Counted from the first letter of the stretch, positions 44,326 through 52,490 are shown. The stretch is DNA of 59,055 bases from a virus (IMGVR_UViG_3300037961_006162:1-59055), one strand, 5' to 3'. Made by a program: numbers and translations. The notes: generated from the letters alone by a model not told the origin.

Positions 44326-45045
44326 TTATGCGAAAAAAGATGCTAAGCCCTCAAGAACAACCTCACTTTCAGTTTTTGTCTTTGGATTCTTAACTTTAAT
44401 TGTATGAGATAATTTTGGCATTGTCTCAAAAAATGTTTCAATATTTTTGAACTGAGAAGAGTTCATTGATTCAAGAAATTCATTAATTTCTTTTTTAGAA
44501 ACATCACTGGAAGTCCACACTTCTTCTTCAGTAAAAATCTTATCAATACAAGAACCAATCAATTCAAAGGATTGATCCATTGCGTTTTTGTTATCAAAGT
44601 CAAAATTATTTTTGATAAATTGATCAAGAGATGGATACTTCATTTCCATCATGATCTTATCATCAACCTTGATACGATTTGTATGTTCTTTACTTTTTTG
44701 AACTTCAATATCATCAAGATTGATTTTTACAGGAACCTGTGTCTCTCCATCATCTGGACAAATAATATTAACTTCAAGTTCTTCTCCAACAGATTTACCA
44801 CGAATATTCAAAAACAAAAATTCAATATCAAATGTTGGGAGGGTTTCAACTTTAATATTTTTAGTTAAAATACAATTTTTAATTACTGCCTTAATTGCTG
44901 TTGTAATTTGCTTATTGTCTTCACTCTCCAGTGCAATTACAAGAAGTTTTTCTTCTTTAACTAAAAACGGCCTATATCGAATTGTTTCTTCTGTCGATGG
45001 CAATTCAAGTTCATAAGTTGGTGTAGAAATTTTTGGTAAAGGCAT
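44326..45045 (-). CDS. 26: Baseplate hub/tail chaperone protein gp26 (T4_baseplate family)
   Basis: 239 residues. The opening LPKISTPTYELELPSTEETI and the RYRPFLVKEEKLLVIALESE motif are the hallmark of the T4 gp26 family. It contains a Cys-containing zinc-ribbon-like turn region (NIICPDDGETQVPVKINLDD) and ends SFFA. Known T4 gp26 takes part in hub assembly; by position (directly before the tape measure) it resembles the G chaperone of lambda. The gene ends in a slippery sequence that would extend it into the next frame. Leader at 45046-45099 has TCTAAATA, one base off the late consensus. T4 gp26 is 208 residues. Confidence 0.88.
   Translation of the reverse strand: MPLPKISTPTYELELPSTEETIRYRPFLVKEEKLLVIALESEDNKQITTAIKAVIKNCILTKNIKVETLPTFDIEFLFLNIRGKSVGEELEVNIICPDDGETQVPVKINLDDIEVQKSKEHTNRIKVDDKIMMEMKYPSLDQFIKNNFDFDNKNAMDQSFELIGSCIDKIFTEEEVWTSSDVSKKEINEFLESMNSSQFKNIETFFETMPKLSHTIKVKNPKTKTESEVVLEGLASFFA
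44332..44338 (-). promoter_or_regulatory. Candidate programmed -1 frameshift site (T TTT TTC)
   Basis: In the gp26 frame the codons run TCT TTT TTC GCA TAA; the heptamer T TTT TTC is a canonical X XXY YYZ slippery site just 3 nt before the gp26 stop codon. A -1 slip continues as CGC ATA AGC ATG into the 62-residue open frame, with no stop between. A potential hairpin GGTCC-ATAT-GGATC follows about 12 nt downstream. The fusion would be about 302 residues. Confidence 0.7.
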
Positions 45046-45098
45046 AATGTCCTATAGTGTATTTCAGATGTGATTATTTAGATACTTAACCGGATGAT

Positions 45099-45965
45099 TT
45101 AATCAAACTGAGAAGCATGTTCTGGATCAAACTGTCCACTAAGTTTAGCTTGCATCGATCTAGCAAATTTCGTATGTTTGCTATCGGGACTTCCTGTATA
45201 TCCTGAAGCTCCCCAAGCAACTTGGTAAGCATCATCTTGATTGAAGAACTCTGAATTTGATGCAAAACCATCATTATATCCCGCTTGTTCTATTGGGGTT
45301 GATGGATTTCCTGGTGCTCCAGGATCAGCTACCTTATTTAAAACATATCTAATATATGCCATGGAAACAGTACATTTTAAAAGATTGGAAGATTCATAAG
45401 AAACAGGCATAGAAGATATGCTGATTGGATATGATTTCACAAAATCATATCTCAAGTATTGACCTTTACCATAACTACTTTTTTCAAATTTAGTGACATG
45501 CAATCCACTTGCAGAATATTCATCAATATACTGAAATCTATAAAAATAATTGTCATATGCTGATGTAATGTTTCCTCTTTCTGGTTGAGGTTTCTCTGAA
45601 GATTCTTGTGAAATAAACTTCATCCAAGTTTCAAAGACTCTAATTGGCAAATAAAAATCAGCATCAACATAAAAAGTTAAATCAATCCTATCATCATAGA
45701 TTCTTCTATATGCATGTTTTTCAGTGACCCCATGAAAATCACCAGTAACTTCAAGTGTTGCCAGGTTAGAACCTGGGAGTGTTGCATCACAACACATTAA
45801 GTTCAATCTATCAAGGTTGGTTGTTGTCAAATTAATTCCATTATCAGATAAAAACCCACCACTTGTTAGTTTTTTAGGAAGACCAATCCCAACCTCAAAA
45901 TGAGAAGTTGTTGCGGGATGTAATAGTGCAGATTTGATATCGGCTATGCGCTTTGGAGTAGGCAT
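45099..45965 (-). CDS. 54: Baseplate tail-tube initiator gp54 (tail-tube fold)
   Basis: 288 residues. The fold is that of a tail-tube family protein: TTSHFEVGIGLPKKL, LMCCDATLPGSNLATLEVTG and RRIYDDRIDLTFYVDADFYL are the expected strands, and PIRVFETWMKFISQE is the characteristic loop helix. T4 gp54 (320 residues) caps the baseplate and starts tube polymerisation with gp48; gp19 (163 residues) is smaller. Length and the neighbouring gp26 favour gp54 over gp19. It diverges from gp4 across a 32-bp gap that carries a plus-strand late promoter. Confidence 0.75.
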   Translation of the reverse strand: MPTPKRIADIKSALLHPATTSHFEVGIGLPKKLTSGGFLSDNGINLTTTNLDRLNLMCCDATLPGSNLATLEVTGDFHGVTEKHAYRRIYDDRIDLTFYVDADFYLPIRVFETWMKFISQESSEKPQPERGNITSAYDNYFYRFQYIDEYSASGLHVTKFEKSSYGKGQYLRYDFVKSYPISISSMPVSYESSNLLKCTVSMAYIRYVLNKVADPGAPGNPSTPIEQAGYNDGFASNSEFFNQDDAYQVAWGASGYTGSPDSKHTKFARSMQAKLSGQFDPEHASQFD

Positions 45966-45966
45966 C

Positions 45967-45974
45967 TATAAATA
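45967..45974 (+). promoter_or_regulatory. T4-type late promoter, exact TATAAATA
   Basis: Exact late octamer on the plus strand (CTATAAATAG), 24 nt before the gp4 start at 45998, so it drives gp4, the orphan, gp48 and gp53. It lies in the 32-bp divergent gap next to gp54; the flanks are palindromic-like (CTATAAATAG), but the minus strand shows no matching octamer. Confidence 0.75.
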
Positions 45975-45997
45975 GTTTTTGACCTTATATATTATGT

Positions 45998-46441
45998 ATG
46001 GCAGAAAGTATTAAAAGTAAATACCACCCATCATATCCCAGCAAATATAAAGGTGATTCAAATAATATTATATGCAGAAGTAGTTGGGAAAGAAAATTTT
46101 GTAGGTATTGTGACTTAAATGAGAATGTTCTTCAGTGGGGAAGTGAAGAATTTTATATCCCATATGTTTCACCTGTTGATAATCGTATTCATAAGTACTT
46201 TCCAGATTTTATCATGAAAGTCAAAGAAAGTACAGGAAGAATTAAGACATATGTAATTGAGGTTAAACCAAAAAAACAAACTGTACCACCTAAAAAACGA
46301 CAACGACAAACAAAATCATACCTATATGAATGCAAAACATATGCAGTCAATCAAGCAAAGTGGAAAGCTGCAGTTGAGTTTTGTGCGGACAGAAAAATCG
46401 AATTTAAAATAATCACGGAAGACGAACTAGGTATCAAATGA
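45998..46441 (+). CDS. 4: Head completion protein gp4
   Basis: 147 residues, close to the ~150 of T4 gp4. It has a nuclease-like set of residues: Glu31 in SSWERKFCRY, Asp70 in YFPDFIMK and Glu88-x-Lys90 in VIEVKPKK, the pattern of a PD-(D/E)XK fold as in TnsA-type enzymes. gp4 completes the DNA-filled head so tails can attach; an endonuclease-like role in trimming DNA is suggested by this fold. The start at 45998 is supported by the late promoter 24 nt upstream; an ATG at 45994 is in another frame. Stop overlaps the next ATG (ATGA). Confidence 0.85.
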   Translation: MAESIKSKYHPSYPSKYKGDSNNIICRSSWERKFCRYCDLNENVLQWGSEEFYIPYVSPVDNRIHKYFPDFIMKVKESTGRIKTYVIEVKPKKQTVPPKKRQRQTKSYLYECKTYAVNQAKWKAAVEFCADRKIEFKIITEDELGIK

Positions 46442-46788
46442 ATCGTATCGAACCCGTAAGATTTGACATTCAATCTGAGAAGAATATTGATGACAGAATG
46501 GAGTTAATCATGTATGCCTTGAATGATACTGTAGCACCAATTCCCGAAGAGGGAAACTTTTGTACCTTTAAATATTATGCAAAGACTCCTAACATCGAGT
46601 ATGACCAACACCCACTAGTTGCAGTAACTGAAGTACTTCGATGGGGATTTCGTGGTATAAATTTTCATCTTAGAAAGTATAGACAATACACTTGGGAAGA
46701 GTTGGGAACTCAGGTTTACGTTGTAGGAAAAGATGAACTTGATGATTTGTTATCACTAGATTATGAGAAACGTGTACTAAATAAGTAA
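46438..46788 (+). CDS. Orphan protein between gp4 and gp48
   Basis: 116 residues, acidic, starting MNRIEPVRFDIQSEKNIDDR and containing VAVTEVLRWGFRGINFHLRK, then a YTWEELGTQVYVV segment. ATG overlaps the gp4 stop by 4 nt. It is present at the same place in other cyanophages as I recall, always without function. Its position among head and baseplate genes suggests a tail or baseplate role, possibly a baseplate wedge helper. No known family, no membrane segment. Confidence 0.75.
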   Translation: MNRIEPVRFDIQSEKNIDDRMELIMYALNDTVAPIPEEGNFCTFKYYAKTPNIEYDQHPLVAVTEVLRWGFRGINFHLRKYRQYTWEELGTQVYVVGKDELDDLLSLDYEKRVLNK

Positions 46789-46804
46789 AAAAGAACCATA
46801 TCTA

Positions 46805-48133
46805 ATGGCATCTGCAACTAGCGGTATAAGCAAAATAAAAACATATACAGGAAACGCCCAACAGAGGCGTAGTGGTAAGGGTTCTAGTGTAACAAATCAT
46901 TATAAGACCCAAGTCACTACTCTTGCAGGTGGTGGTGTTAAGAGAGAAACCTTCAGAGTTGATGCAAATGGAGGAAATTCTGTAAAAATTTCAGAAGTTA
47001 CTACAGATAAAGATGGTAAGATTACTAACGATACAGTACTACCTGCGGCCTCAGCAATAGAAAAGAAATCATTAAAAGATCCAAACTCTAAATTGAGCAG
47101 AGAGGTAAAACAGCAAACTAAACAAGCTGGAGATCAAGCAAAGAAAAGTTCAATAGATGATACTACTGATGAGGCAATTGATAATGCAGGTGGTGGAGGT
47201 GGCAATGATGCAAAGACAGAAGAGGATGAAGATTCTACAACAGAAGCACCAGAATCAGATCTCAAAAGTCAGAATGAGGAAACAAGAGATGATTTTAGAA
47301 AGGATTTAATATATCCATTAACTTTAAATCCTGAGTTTCAAGATATTCTAAAAATTGATATGGTGAAATATAGTCCTAAAGCTATGGGTACAGGACAATT
47401 CGGAAATACTTTCCAGGATAGAAGAGCGATAACAGATGGTTCCAATAGTAATATAATAGGAACAGTAATGCTACCAATTCCTGCAGGCATTCAAGATCAG
47501 AATACTGCAAATTGGAACATGGATCAGATGGATCCAGTGAAATCTGCACTTGCTAATATAGCAAAAACAGGTATGACACAAGGTTTAGGTGCAGCTGTAG
47601 ATACTGCTGGCAATACAGCACAGTCTGCTGCAAACAATTCTGGTGAGGTTGAGGAGATGATCGTAGGAGGTCTAGTCAATCAAGCACTTGGAACACAAAA
47701 CTTTTTATCAAGAACTAAAGGTGCTGTTGTAAATCCCAACATGGAATTATTATTCCTGGGACCTCAACTAAGAAGTTTTGGTTTTTCATTTAAATTTTCT
47801 GCAAGAAGTGCTCCTGAATCTGATATGATAAGAGACATCATAAGATTTTTTAAACAAGGGATGTCTCCTATTAGATCAAAATCTAATTTATTTTTGAAGG
47901 CACCACATACATTTAGACTTACATATAAGAATCAAAACCAAGATCACATTTACTTAAATAGATTTAAAGAATGTGCATTAACAAATTGTGCTGTTCAATA
48001 TACACCAGAAGGTCAATACGCAACTTTCCATACAGGTGCAATGGTTTCTTACCAAGTCAACCTAACCTTCCAAGAACTTGAACCAATATTTAATGATGAT
48101 CATGGCAAAGCAGACGGCAACATAGGATACTAA
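46805..48133 (+). CDS. 48: Baseplate tail-tube cap gp48
   Basis: 442 residues (T4 gp48: 364). The C-terminal half, from VKSALANIAKTG through LELLFLGPQLRSFGFSFKFS-like strands (here MELLFLGPQLRSFGF) to TFHTGAMVSYQVNLTFQELE, matches the gp48 family: a tube-like domain with the FxFK/TFxE pattern. The extra ~100 residues near the front are acidic, low-complexity (DAKTEEDEDSTTEAPESDLK). gp48 caps the baseplate dome and is the platform on which gp54 starts the tail tube. Short spacing to gp53 (2 nt) indicates one operon. Confidence 0.85.
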   Translation: MASATSGISKIKTYTGNAQQRRSGKGSSVTNHYKTQVTTLAGGGVKRETFRVDANGGNSVKISEVTTDKDGKITNDTVLPAASAIEKKSLKDPNSKLSREVKQQTKQAGDQAKKSSIDDTTDEAIDNAGGGGGNDAKTEEDEDSTTEAPESDLKSQNEETRDDFRKDLIYPLTLNPEFQDILKIDMVKYSPKAMGTGQFGNTFQDRRAITDGSNSNIIGTVMLPIPAGIQDQNTANWNMDQMDPVKSALANIAKTGMTQGLGAAVDTAGNTAQSAANNSGEVEEMIVGGLVNQALGTQNFLSRTKGAVVNPNMELLFLGPQLRSFGFSFKFSARSAPESDMIRDIIRFFKQGMSPIRSKSNLFLKAPHTFRLTYKNQNQDHIYLNRFKECALTNCAVQYTPEGQYATFHTGAMVSYQVNLTFQELEPIFNDDHGKADGNIGY

Positions 48134-48135
48134 AA

Positions 48136-48858
48136 ATGTCAAACTATTTCAGAAGACTTCCAGATTTCGAATACGTTAGCAGACTTCCCGATGCTAAAAT
48201 ATCAGACTACGTAAAAGTCAAAAATTTATTTAAAAAAGGTGCTCTAAGAGAAGACATCTTTCAGAATACAGTATTCTTTACCAAATATGATATCAAAGGT
48301 GATGATAGACCAGATAATGTTGCACAAGAAATTTACAATGATCCAACATTAGATTGGGTTGTTTTAGTATCAAATAATATTATTAACATTCAATCTGAAT
48401 GGCCTCTTCCACAAAATGTTTTTGACAGTCACCTTCTTGAAAAGTATGGGGATTATAATACTCTTTATAATGGAGTTCATCATTACGTAACAACAGAAGT
48501 TAAGGATTCTTCAGGAACAGTTATAATGCCAGCAGGAGTTAGAGTTCAATCACCATTTAGTTTCACATATCACGATCTTACTTTTGATACTTCACCACTT
48601 GAAGATGTACCAGAGGGTGAAATTGCAACACCTAAAGATGGATTTGTAATTGATACCGGAAACATTGCAGTTCCAGTAACAAACTATGAATATGAAGAAG
48701 AACTTGAAAATAAAAAAAGAAATATCTACATATTGAAACCAGAATATCTGAACATTGTCACCGATGACTTGGAAGAAATGATGACATATAAAAAAGGTTC
48801 CACTCAATATGTGAGTGAAACCCTTAAGCGTGCTGATAATATTAGACTTTATGAATAA
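48136..48858 (+). CDS. 53: Baseplate wedge protein gp53
   Basis: 240 residues (T4 gp53: 196). The family core reads YTKYDIKGDDRPDNVAQEIY (here FTKYDIKGDDRPDNVAQEIY), then LDWVVLVSNNIINIQSEWPL, matching T4's YYIKGSPRPEELANAIY and LYWVLLMCNDNYD. It has an added beta-rich insert near residue ~120-190 (KDSSGTVIMPAGVRVQSPFS). gp53 joins baseplate wedges into the hexagon. Last gene of the plus-strand operon; its stop abuts the gp32 stop on the other strand with no gap. Confidence 0.9.
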   Translation: MSNYFRRLPDFEYVSRLPDAKISDYVKVKNLFKKGALREDIFQNTVFFTKYDIKGDDRPDNVAQEIYNDPTLDWVVLVSNNIINIQSEWPLPQNVFDSHLLEKYGDYNTLYNGVHHYVTTEVKDSSGTVIMPAGVRVQSPFSFTYHDLTFDTSPLEDVPEGEIATPKDGFVIDTGNIAVPVTNYEYEEELENKKRNIYILKPEYLNIVTDDLEEMMTYKKGSTQYVSETLKRADNIRLYE

Positions 48859-49806
48859 TCACTCTTCAGCCAAACGCTGGAAATATGAGAGTGCATCATC
48901 TTCATCTTCACTAGAATTAGATTTTGAAGAACTCAAACTGCTCAATTGCTGACTCAGTTCTTCAGGAAGTTCAGACTTCTGAGAACGTGAAGAGAAGTCG
49001 GGAGAATAAGAACCACGATCATTATCTTCATTAGCAGTCTCCTCATCAAAACGAGGACGTGAAGAAGTTTTTTGTCCAAGGACTGCCTTGAGACGAGTTT
49101 CAAGTTGCTCATAAGACTTGAACTGATCTGGAGCAGTGATAGCAGTCAGTGAATACTGCTTCTTCCAGATAGCTTCCATTGCATCGTCATCATCCAGAAG
49201 AGCACCAGGACGATCAAACTCAGAAGCATCATAGTTCCAGTAACCATCCTTCTTCTTCAGTTTCAGTTTGAAATTAGCACCTTGCCAGAAGTCGAAAGGA
49301 TTGATTGCCGTTTCATCTTCAAACTCAGGTTGCATTGCTTCCATGATCTTATCAAAGATCTTCTTACCGAACTTATAGAGGAAGACACGACCTTCATTCC
49401 CAGGATTAGCAGCATCCTTTACAACATAGATGTTGGCATAATAAGACAGTTTACGCTTCTGCTTACGAACAGTGTCCTTATCTGCATCGCTGCCACTGTT
49501 CCACAGTTCACGATTGTACTCACCAAGGGGATCTTTCTGACCAATCGTAGTCAGAGAATTTTCAATGTACCAACCACCAGGGCCTTGGAAGGCATGGGAG
49601 TACATCTTTGCCCAAGGAAGTTCTTCTCCATCAGGAGCAGGCAGGAAACGGATAACTGCATAACCATTACCAGACTTATCCATTTCTGGTTTCCAGAGAC
49701 GGTCATCACCACCGCCACCAGTATTGTTCATCTTCTCAACCTCCTTGACCAGTTTGGAAGTCAAGGAACCAAGAGAAGATTGCTTTTTAAGATTTGCGAA
49801 AGACAT
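48859..49806 (-). CDS. 32: Single-stranded DNA-binding protein gp32
   Basis: 315 residues (T4 gp32: 301). The N-terminal LAST motif LKKQSSLGSLTSKL gives cooperative binding; the OB core includes YAVIRFLPAPDGEELPWAKM and YYANIYVVKDAANPGNEGRV, and the acidic C-terminal tail (SSSKSNSSEDEDDALSYFQR) recruits partners. The protein has no cysteine at all, so the T4 zinc site is missing. It is the last gene of the replication operon. The 48-nt leader has an A-rich CCAAAAAAATCC next to the start, compatible with autogenous control as in T4, where gp32 binds its own mRNA (established for T4; inferred here). Confidence 0.9.
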   Translation of the reverse strand: MSFANLKKQSSLGSLTSKLVKEVEKMNNTGGGGDDRLWKPEMDKSGNGYAVIRFLPAPDGEELPWAKMYSHAFQGPGGWYIENSLTTIGQKDPLGEYNRELWNSGSDADKDTVRKQKRKLSYYANIYVVKDAANPGNEGRVFLYKFGKKIFDKIMEAMQPEFEDETAINPFDFWQGANFKLKLKKKDGYWNYDASEFDRPGALLDDDDAMEAIWKKQYSLTAITAPDQFKSYEQLETRLKAVLGQKTSSRPRFDEETANEDNDRGSYSPDFSSRSQKSELPEELSQQLSSLSSSKSNSSEDEDDALSYFQRLAEE

Positions 49807-49854
49807 AGGATTTTTTTGGATTAATTGGATTTGGCTTGTGTGTACCCCAGTATT

Positions 49855-50199
49855 CTACAGGTCAGAACCAGTCTTGTCAATCTGATCCTTCATCACTTCA
49901 AGCATTTTTGACATGTTACTGAAGACAGTATTCATATCAGAATCGGGTGGAAGACCCATCATAGTTGCGGATTCGACAATGCGATCCTTCATCATCTTTG
50001 CTTCAGGATCGTCTGATAAACTCAGACGAGTATAAAGAATTCTCTGTTTATCAAGAAGTCTTTCCAACATACCTACATGAAACTTTTTCTCCTCTTTATT
50101 CATAGAGGGGAACTTGAAGACGTTACGATAAACATCTTCTTGCAACTCACTTATTTCCGTCATTTCTGCACGGACTACATCAGAATCGAAAAAACTCAT
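49855..50199 (-). CDS. DUF1825-family protein shared with cyanobacteria
   Basis: 114 residues. The start SFFDSDVVRAEMTEISELQE and the middle KKFHVGMLERLLDKQRILYT match the cyanobacterial DUF1825 family (FFDSEIVQ..., ...MEALMDRYRIF), also found in cyanophages. Function unknown. It lies between gp59 (4-nt overlap) and gp32, in the place where T4 has dsbA/gp59/gp32, so a role in replication or late transcription is likely. Mostly helical, no membrane segment. Not similar to T4 DsbA. Confidence 0.85.
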   Translation of the reverse strand: MSFFDSDVVRAEMTEISELQEDVYRNVFKFPSMNKEEKKFHVGMLERLLDKQRILYTRLSLSDDPEAKMMKDRIVESATMMGLPPDSDMNTVFSNMSKMLEVMKDQIDKTGSDL

Positions 50200-50789
50200 T
50201 TACTTAATACAACCTGTTTTAGGATTTTTTTATAGTGGAATACATCGATATTTAGGAATGGAGAATATTTTTTAATTCTCATACTGACGGTTTCCCACAC
50301 AGGATCACTTAATTTGTCATCAAAGTCCTGACGGAATCCAAGAATTTTATCAAGGATTACCATAGTTTCGGCAGATATCTCATCACTTAGATATTTTTTA
50401 AGAATGATTGGATGGCCTTTCTTTGGTGAAAATACTGTATCAATCTTTTGATTTGATAGGACACTTTCAACCTCTTCCTTAAAGATGTAAGAAAGTGATT
50501 GATTTCTTTTCTTCCATGACATATATCTACCCTCACCTTCTCTTACCATTTCTCCTATCCAAAGCTTACTTGGATCAGTGCAGGTGATAAAGTTAGATAC
50601 AAAAAACTCTACAACTTCCCTATCATCTTTATTTCTGGCTAATTTTTCAAACCAAAATCTATCCTTTCTTTTATAGAAAGATTGAACAGTTGCTCTACTC
50701 TTGCCACAGTATTTGTGATAATCATAACTGTCTTTAGTGAAGTGATTCTTTAAAGACAGGTAGCATTTATATGCATCAAAAGGCATCAT
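50196..50789 (-). CDS. 59: Helicase loader gp59
   Basis: 197 residues (T4 gp59: 217). N-terminal FDAYKCYLSLKNHFTKDSYD plus the conserved YHKYCGKSRATVQSFYKRKD motif match the DNA-binding N-domain; C-terminal ETMVILDKILGF and SMRIKKYSPFLNID match T4's ETFILLDSFL and KAYRKILNID. gp59 loads gp41 helicase onto gp32-covered forks. Starts ATGATG at 50789; the second Met (50786) is possible. Overlaps DUF1825 by 4 nt and follows the gp33 stop by 3 nt. Confidence 0.88.
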   Translation of the reverse strand: MMPFDAYKCYLSLKNHFTKDSYDYHKYCGKSRATVQSFYKRKDRFWFEKLARNKDDREVVEFFVSNFITCTDPSKLWIGEMVREGEGRYMSWKKRNQSLSYIFKEEVESVLSNQKIDTVFSPKKGHPIILKKYLSDEISAETMVILDKILGFRQDFDDKLSDPVWETVSMRIKKYSPFLNIDVFHYKKILKQVVLSK

Positions 50790-50792
50790 TCA

Positions 50793-51050
50793 TTATAATG
50801 GTAGTTTTGCTCTTGAACTTCTCTTGAGAAAGTTTAATTCCATTGCTTCATATTTGATCTTTTCCTTTAAAGGTTTTGAGATCAATTTAGGAACTGATTC
50901 CAAATCAATTTTATTCTGCTCACAGAAGTAAACAATGGCATCAATATAACTCATACCATCAGTTTCATGAACAATTGATTCAATTTCCTGTGCAAACCGA
51001 GAAGGACAAAAGAATTTACTTTCTAATACTTTTTCTAGTTCATTCTCCAT
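50793..51050 (-). CDS. 33: Late-transcription co-activator gp33
   Basis: 85 residues from MENELEKVLESKFFCPSRFA. The core DGMSYIDAIVYFCEQNKIDL with LISKPLKEKIKYEAMELNFL aligns with T4 gp33 (GMSYLEATTAFLEENSIP...IIEKIQSEAIDENLL). gp33 links RNA polymerase to the sliding clamp for late transcription, with sigma gp55; it fits the NATAAATA promoters here. A longer frame starts at 51077 but the second Met at 51050 has better spacing and agrees with the family; the gene overlaps the exonuclease by 11 nt. Terminal LPL resembles the clamp-binding C-terminus of gp33 (LDFLL). Confidence 0.85.
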   Translation of the reverse strand: MENELEKVLESKFFCPSRFAQEIESIVHETDGMSYIDAIVYFCEQNKIDLESVPKLISKPLKEKIKYEAMELNFLKRSSRAKLPL

Positions 51051-51723
51051 TCTCTGACCTAAGATTGTGAGATACAAATTCTTTAATATACCGAACTAAT
51101 AATTTAATATAATCCCCTTTGTTTCTTTTGTCAAATACTTTGACTTCACCACCAGGAGTAACCATCAAAGTGATAAGTTTTTTGATCGGGATTCCTGTCA
51201 ATTCATAATATGCAGCCGCATAGAACATTTCTTGGACGAAGTAGTTTTCAATCCACTTCTCAGGTTTAATCTTTTCAGATGTTTTAAAGTCAATGACTGC
51301 AAGTTCTCCTTCGTACTCTGCGATGCAGTCAACTCTACCAGCTAGTCCAAGGTACTCAGAGTAAAGAGTACGTTCGATTGCGTGAATATTATTTATCTTA
51401 TCTAGTTCTGGTTTCAAATGATAAAACATGAACTTAGATGCTGGAAGATAATTATTCCAATCAAGTTCTTTATTCAACAAATAATCTTGTGCTACTTCAT
51501 GAAAGTCAGTACCACGGGTAGTGGCTTTCTTAGTAATACGATTTGCTTCTTCAATACCAACACGCTTACGCCAGTCAACAAAAATCTGTCGATTATAGAA
51601 AGAAGTGACAGACGTAATAGAAGGCACCCAGTCTCCATTTGGAAGGTTATAGAGACGGATGCCTTGTTGTTCTTTTTTGTTTAGTTCAAGATCACCGAGA
51701 TAATTATGATGAATAAAACTCAT
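51040..51723 (-). CDS. PD-(D/E)XK exonuclease (RecB/Cas4-like fold)
   Basis: 227 residues. The catalytic set is visible: His75 in TRGTDFHEVAQ, Asp132 in GRVDCIAEY, Asp145-x-Lys147 in AVIDFKTSE, and Gln164 in YFVQEMFYAAAY, as in RecB/Cas4/MGME1-type exonucleases. No Cas4 iron-sulphur cysteines. Cyanophages often have such an exonuclease, annotated only as exonuclease; likely acts in replication, recombination or host DNA breakdown. Between phoH (4-nt overlap) and gp33 (11-nt overlap). Confidence 0.85.
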   Translation of the reverse strand: MSFIHHNYLGDLELNKKEQQGIRLYNLPNGDWVPSITSVTSFYNRQIFVDWRKRVGIEEANRITKKATTRGTDFHEVAQDYLLNKELDWNNYLPASKFMFYHLKPELDKINNIHAIERTLYSEYLGLAGRVDCIAEYEGELAVIDFKTSEKIKPEKWIENYFVQEMFYAAAYYELTGIPIKKLITLMVTPGGEVKVFDKRNKGDYIKLLVRYIKEFVSHNLRSENGE

Positions 51724-52475
51724 AGATTCATTTCCATTTTAGCAAGTAGATATTCTTTAACAAGACCAGAACGAACGATATCTTCTACTCCAAATTCAAC
51801 AATGTCAACCGAAGGCATGACTCGAAGAATCTTCATGAAGTCAGCAATGCCATTCTTTTCTCTATCCTTTACCAAGTCAGATTGAGTAGCATCACCACAG
51901 AACATAATCTTACTGTTCTCACCAATCCTCGTAATTATACTATCAAGTTCGTGATAGTTCAAGTTCTGAAACTCATCAACAATAACAATAGCATTGTCAA
52001 GAGTTGTGCCACGAATAAAGCTTGTAGACCAAAAACTAATTGTTCCTTGAGTTTTGAGATTGCCATAAAGCATTTCAAAATCAGTTTCTGTTGGCATCTC
52101 AAACATGTACTTCACCATATTCTTATATGGAATCTGATACAGTGAAGACTTGTCTTCATGATCCCCAGGAAGAAAACCAATCTCTCTAGTGGCCACAAGC
52201 GACCTGACGATGTAGATTTTCTCATATGGAGTCTTTACATCTAAGACATCTCTGATGGCATTGTACAGGGTAATAAAAGTCTTACCCGTACCTGCACATC
52301 CATAAGCAACTAGATTTTGATCATTCTTATAACATCTAAAAAGTTCCTCCTGATTCTGAGTCAGGGGTTCTATTTGTTTGATAAGATCTAAATTGATCGG
52401 TTTCTTTCTTTTCATATGCTTGGTACTCATCCCAAATGGGACAATTGGTGTTTGAGTCTTTCTTTTTGCGGGCAT
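51720..52475 (-). CDS. phoH: PhoH-family P-loop ATPase
   Basis: 251 residues. Walker A is AYGCAGTGKTF (residues ~57-67), Walker B is AIVIVDEFQNL, and a sensor-like GENSKIMFCGDATQSDL follows; these define PhoH proteins. Common in cyanophages; named for the E. coli phosphate regulon member, though a link to phosphate stress is not proven for phage copies and a nucleic-acid role (helicase-like) is often suggested. It heads the overlapping series phoH, exonuclease, gp33, gp59, DUF1825, gp32. Start ATG at 52475, 15 nt from the upstream stop. Confidence 0.9.
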   Translation of the reverse strand: MPAKRKTQTPIVPFGMSTKHMKRKKPINLDLIKQIEPLTQNQEELFRCYKNDQNLVAYGCAGTGKTFITLYNAIRDVLDVKTPYEKIYIVRSLVATREIGFLPGDHEDKSSLYQIPYKNMVKYMFEMPTETDFEMLYGNLKTQGTISFWSTSFIRGTTLDNAIVIVDEFQNLNYHELDSIITRIGENSKIMFCGDATQSDLVKDREKNGIADFMKILRVMPSVDIVEFGVEDIVRSGLVKEYLLAKMEMNL

Positions 52476-52490
52476 AAGTTGAGTTTAGAT

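Noticed and set aside
45099-45965. Major tail tube gp19
   Set aside because: The fold is shared, but length (288) and the neighbouring hub genes fit gp54 better; gp19 normally lies with gp18 and is about 160-200 residues.
49282-49824. 180-codon plus-strand ORF
   Set aside because: Antisense to gp32, which is unmistakable by its LAST motif and acidic tail.
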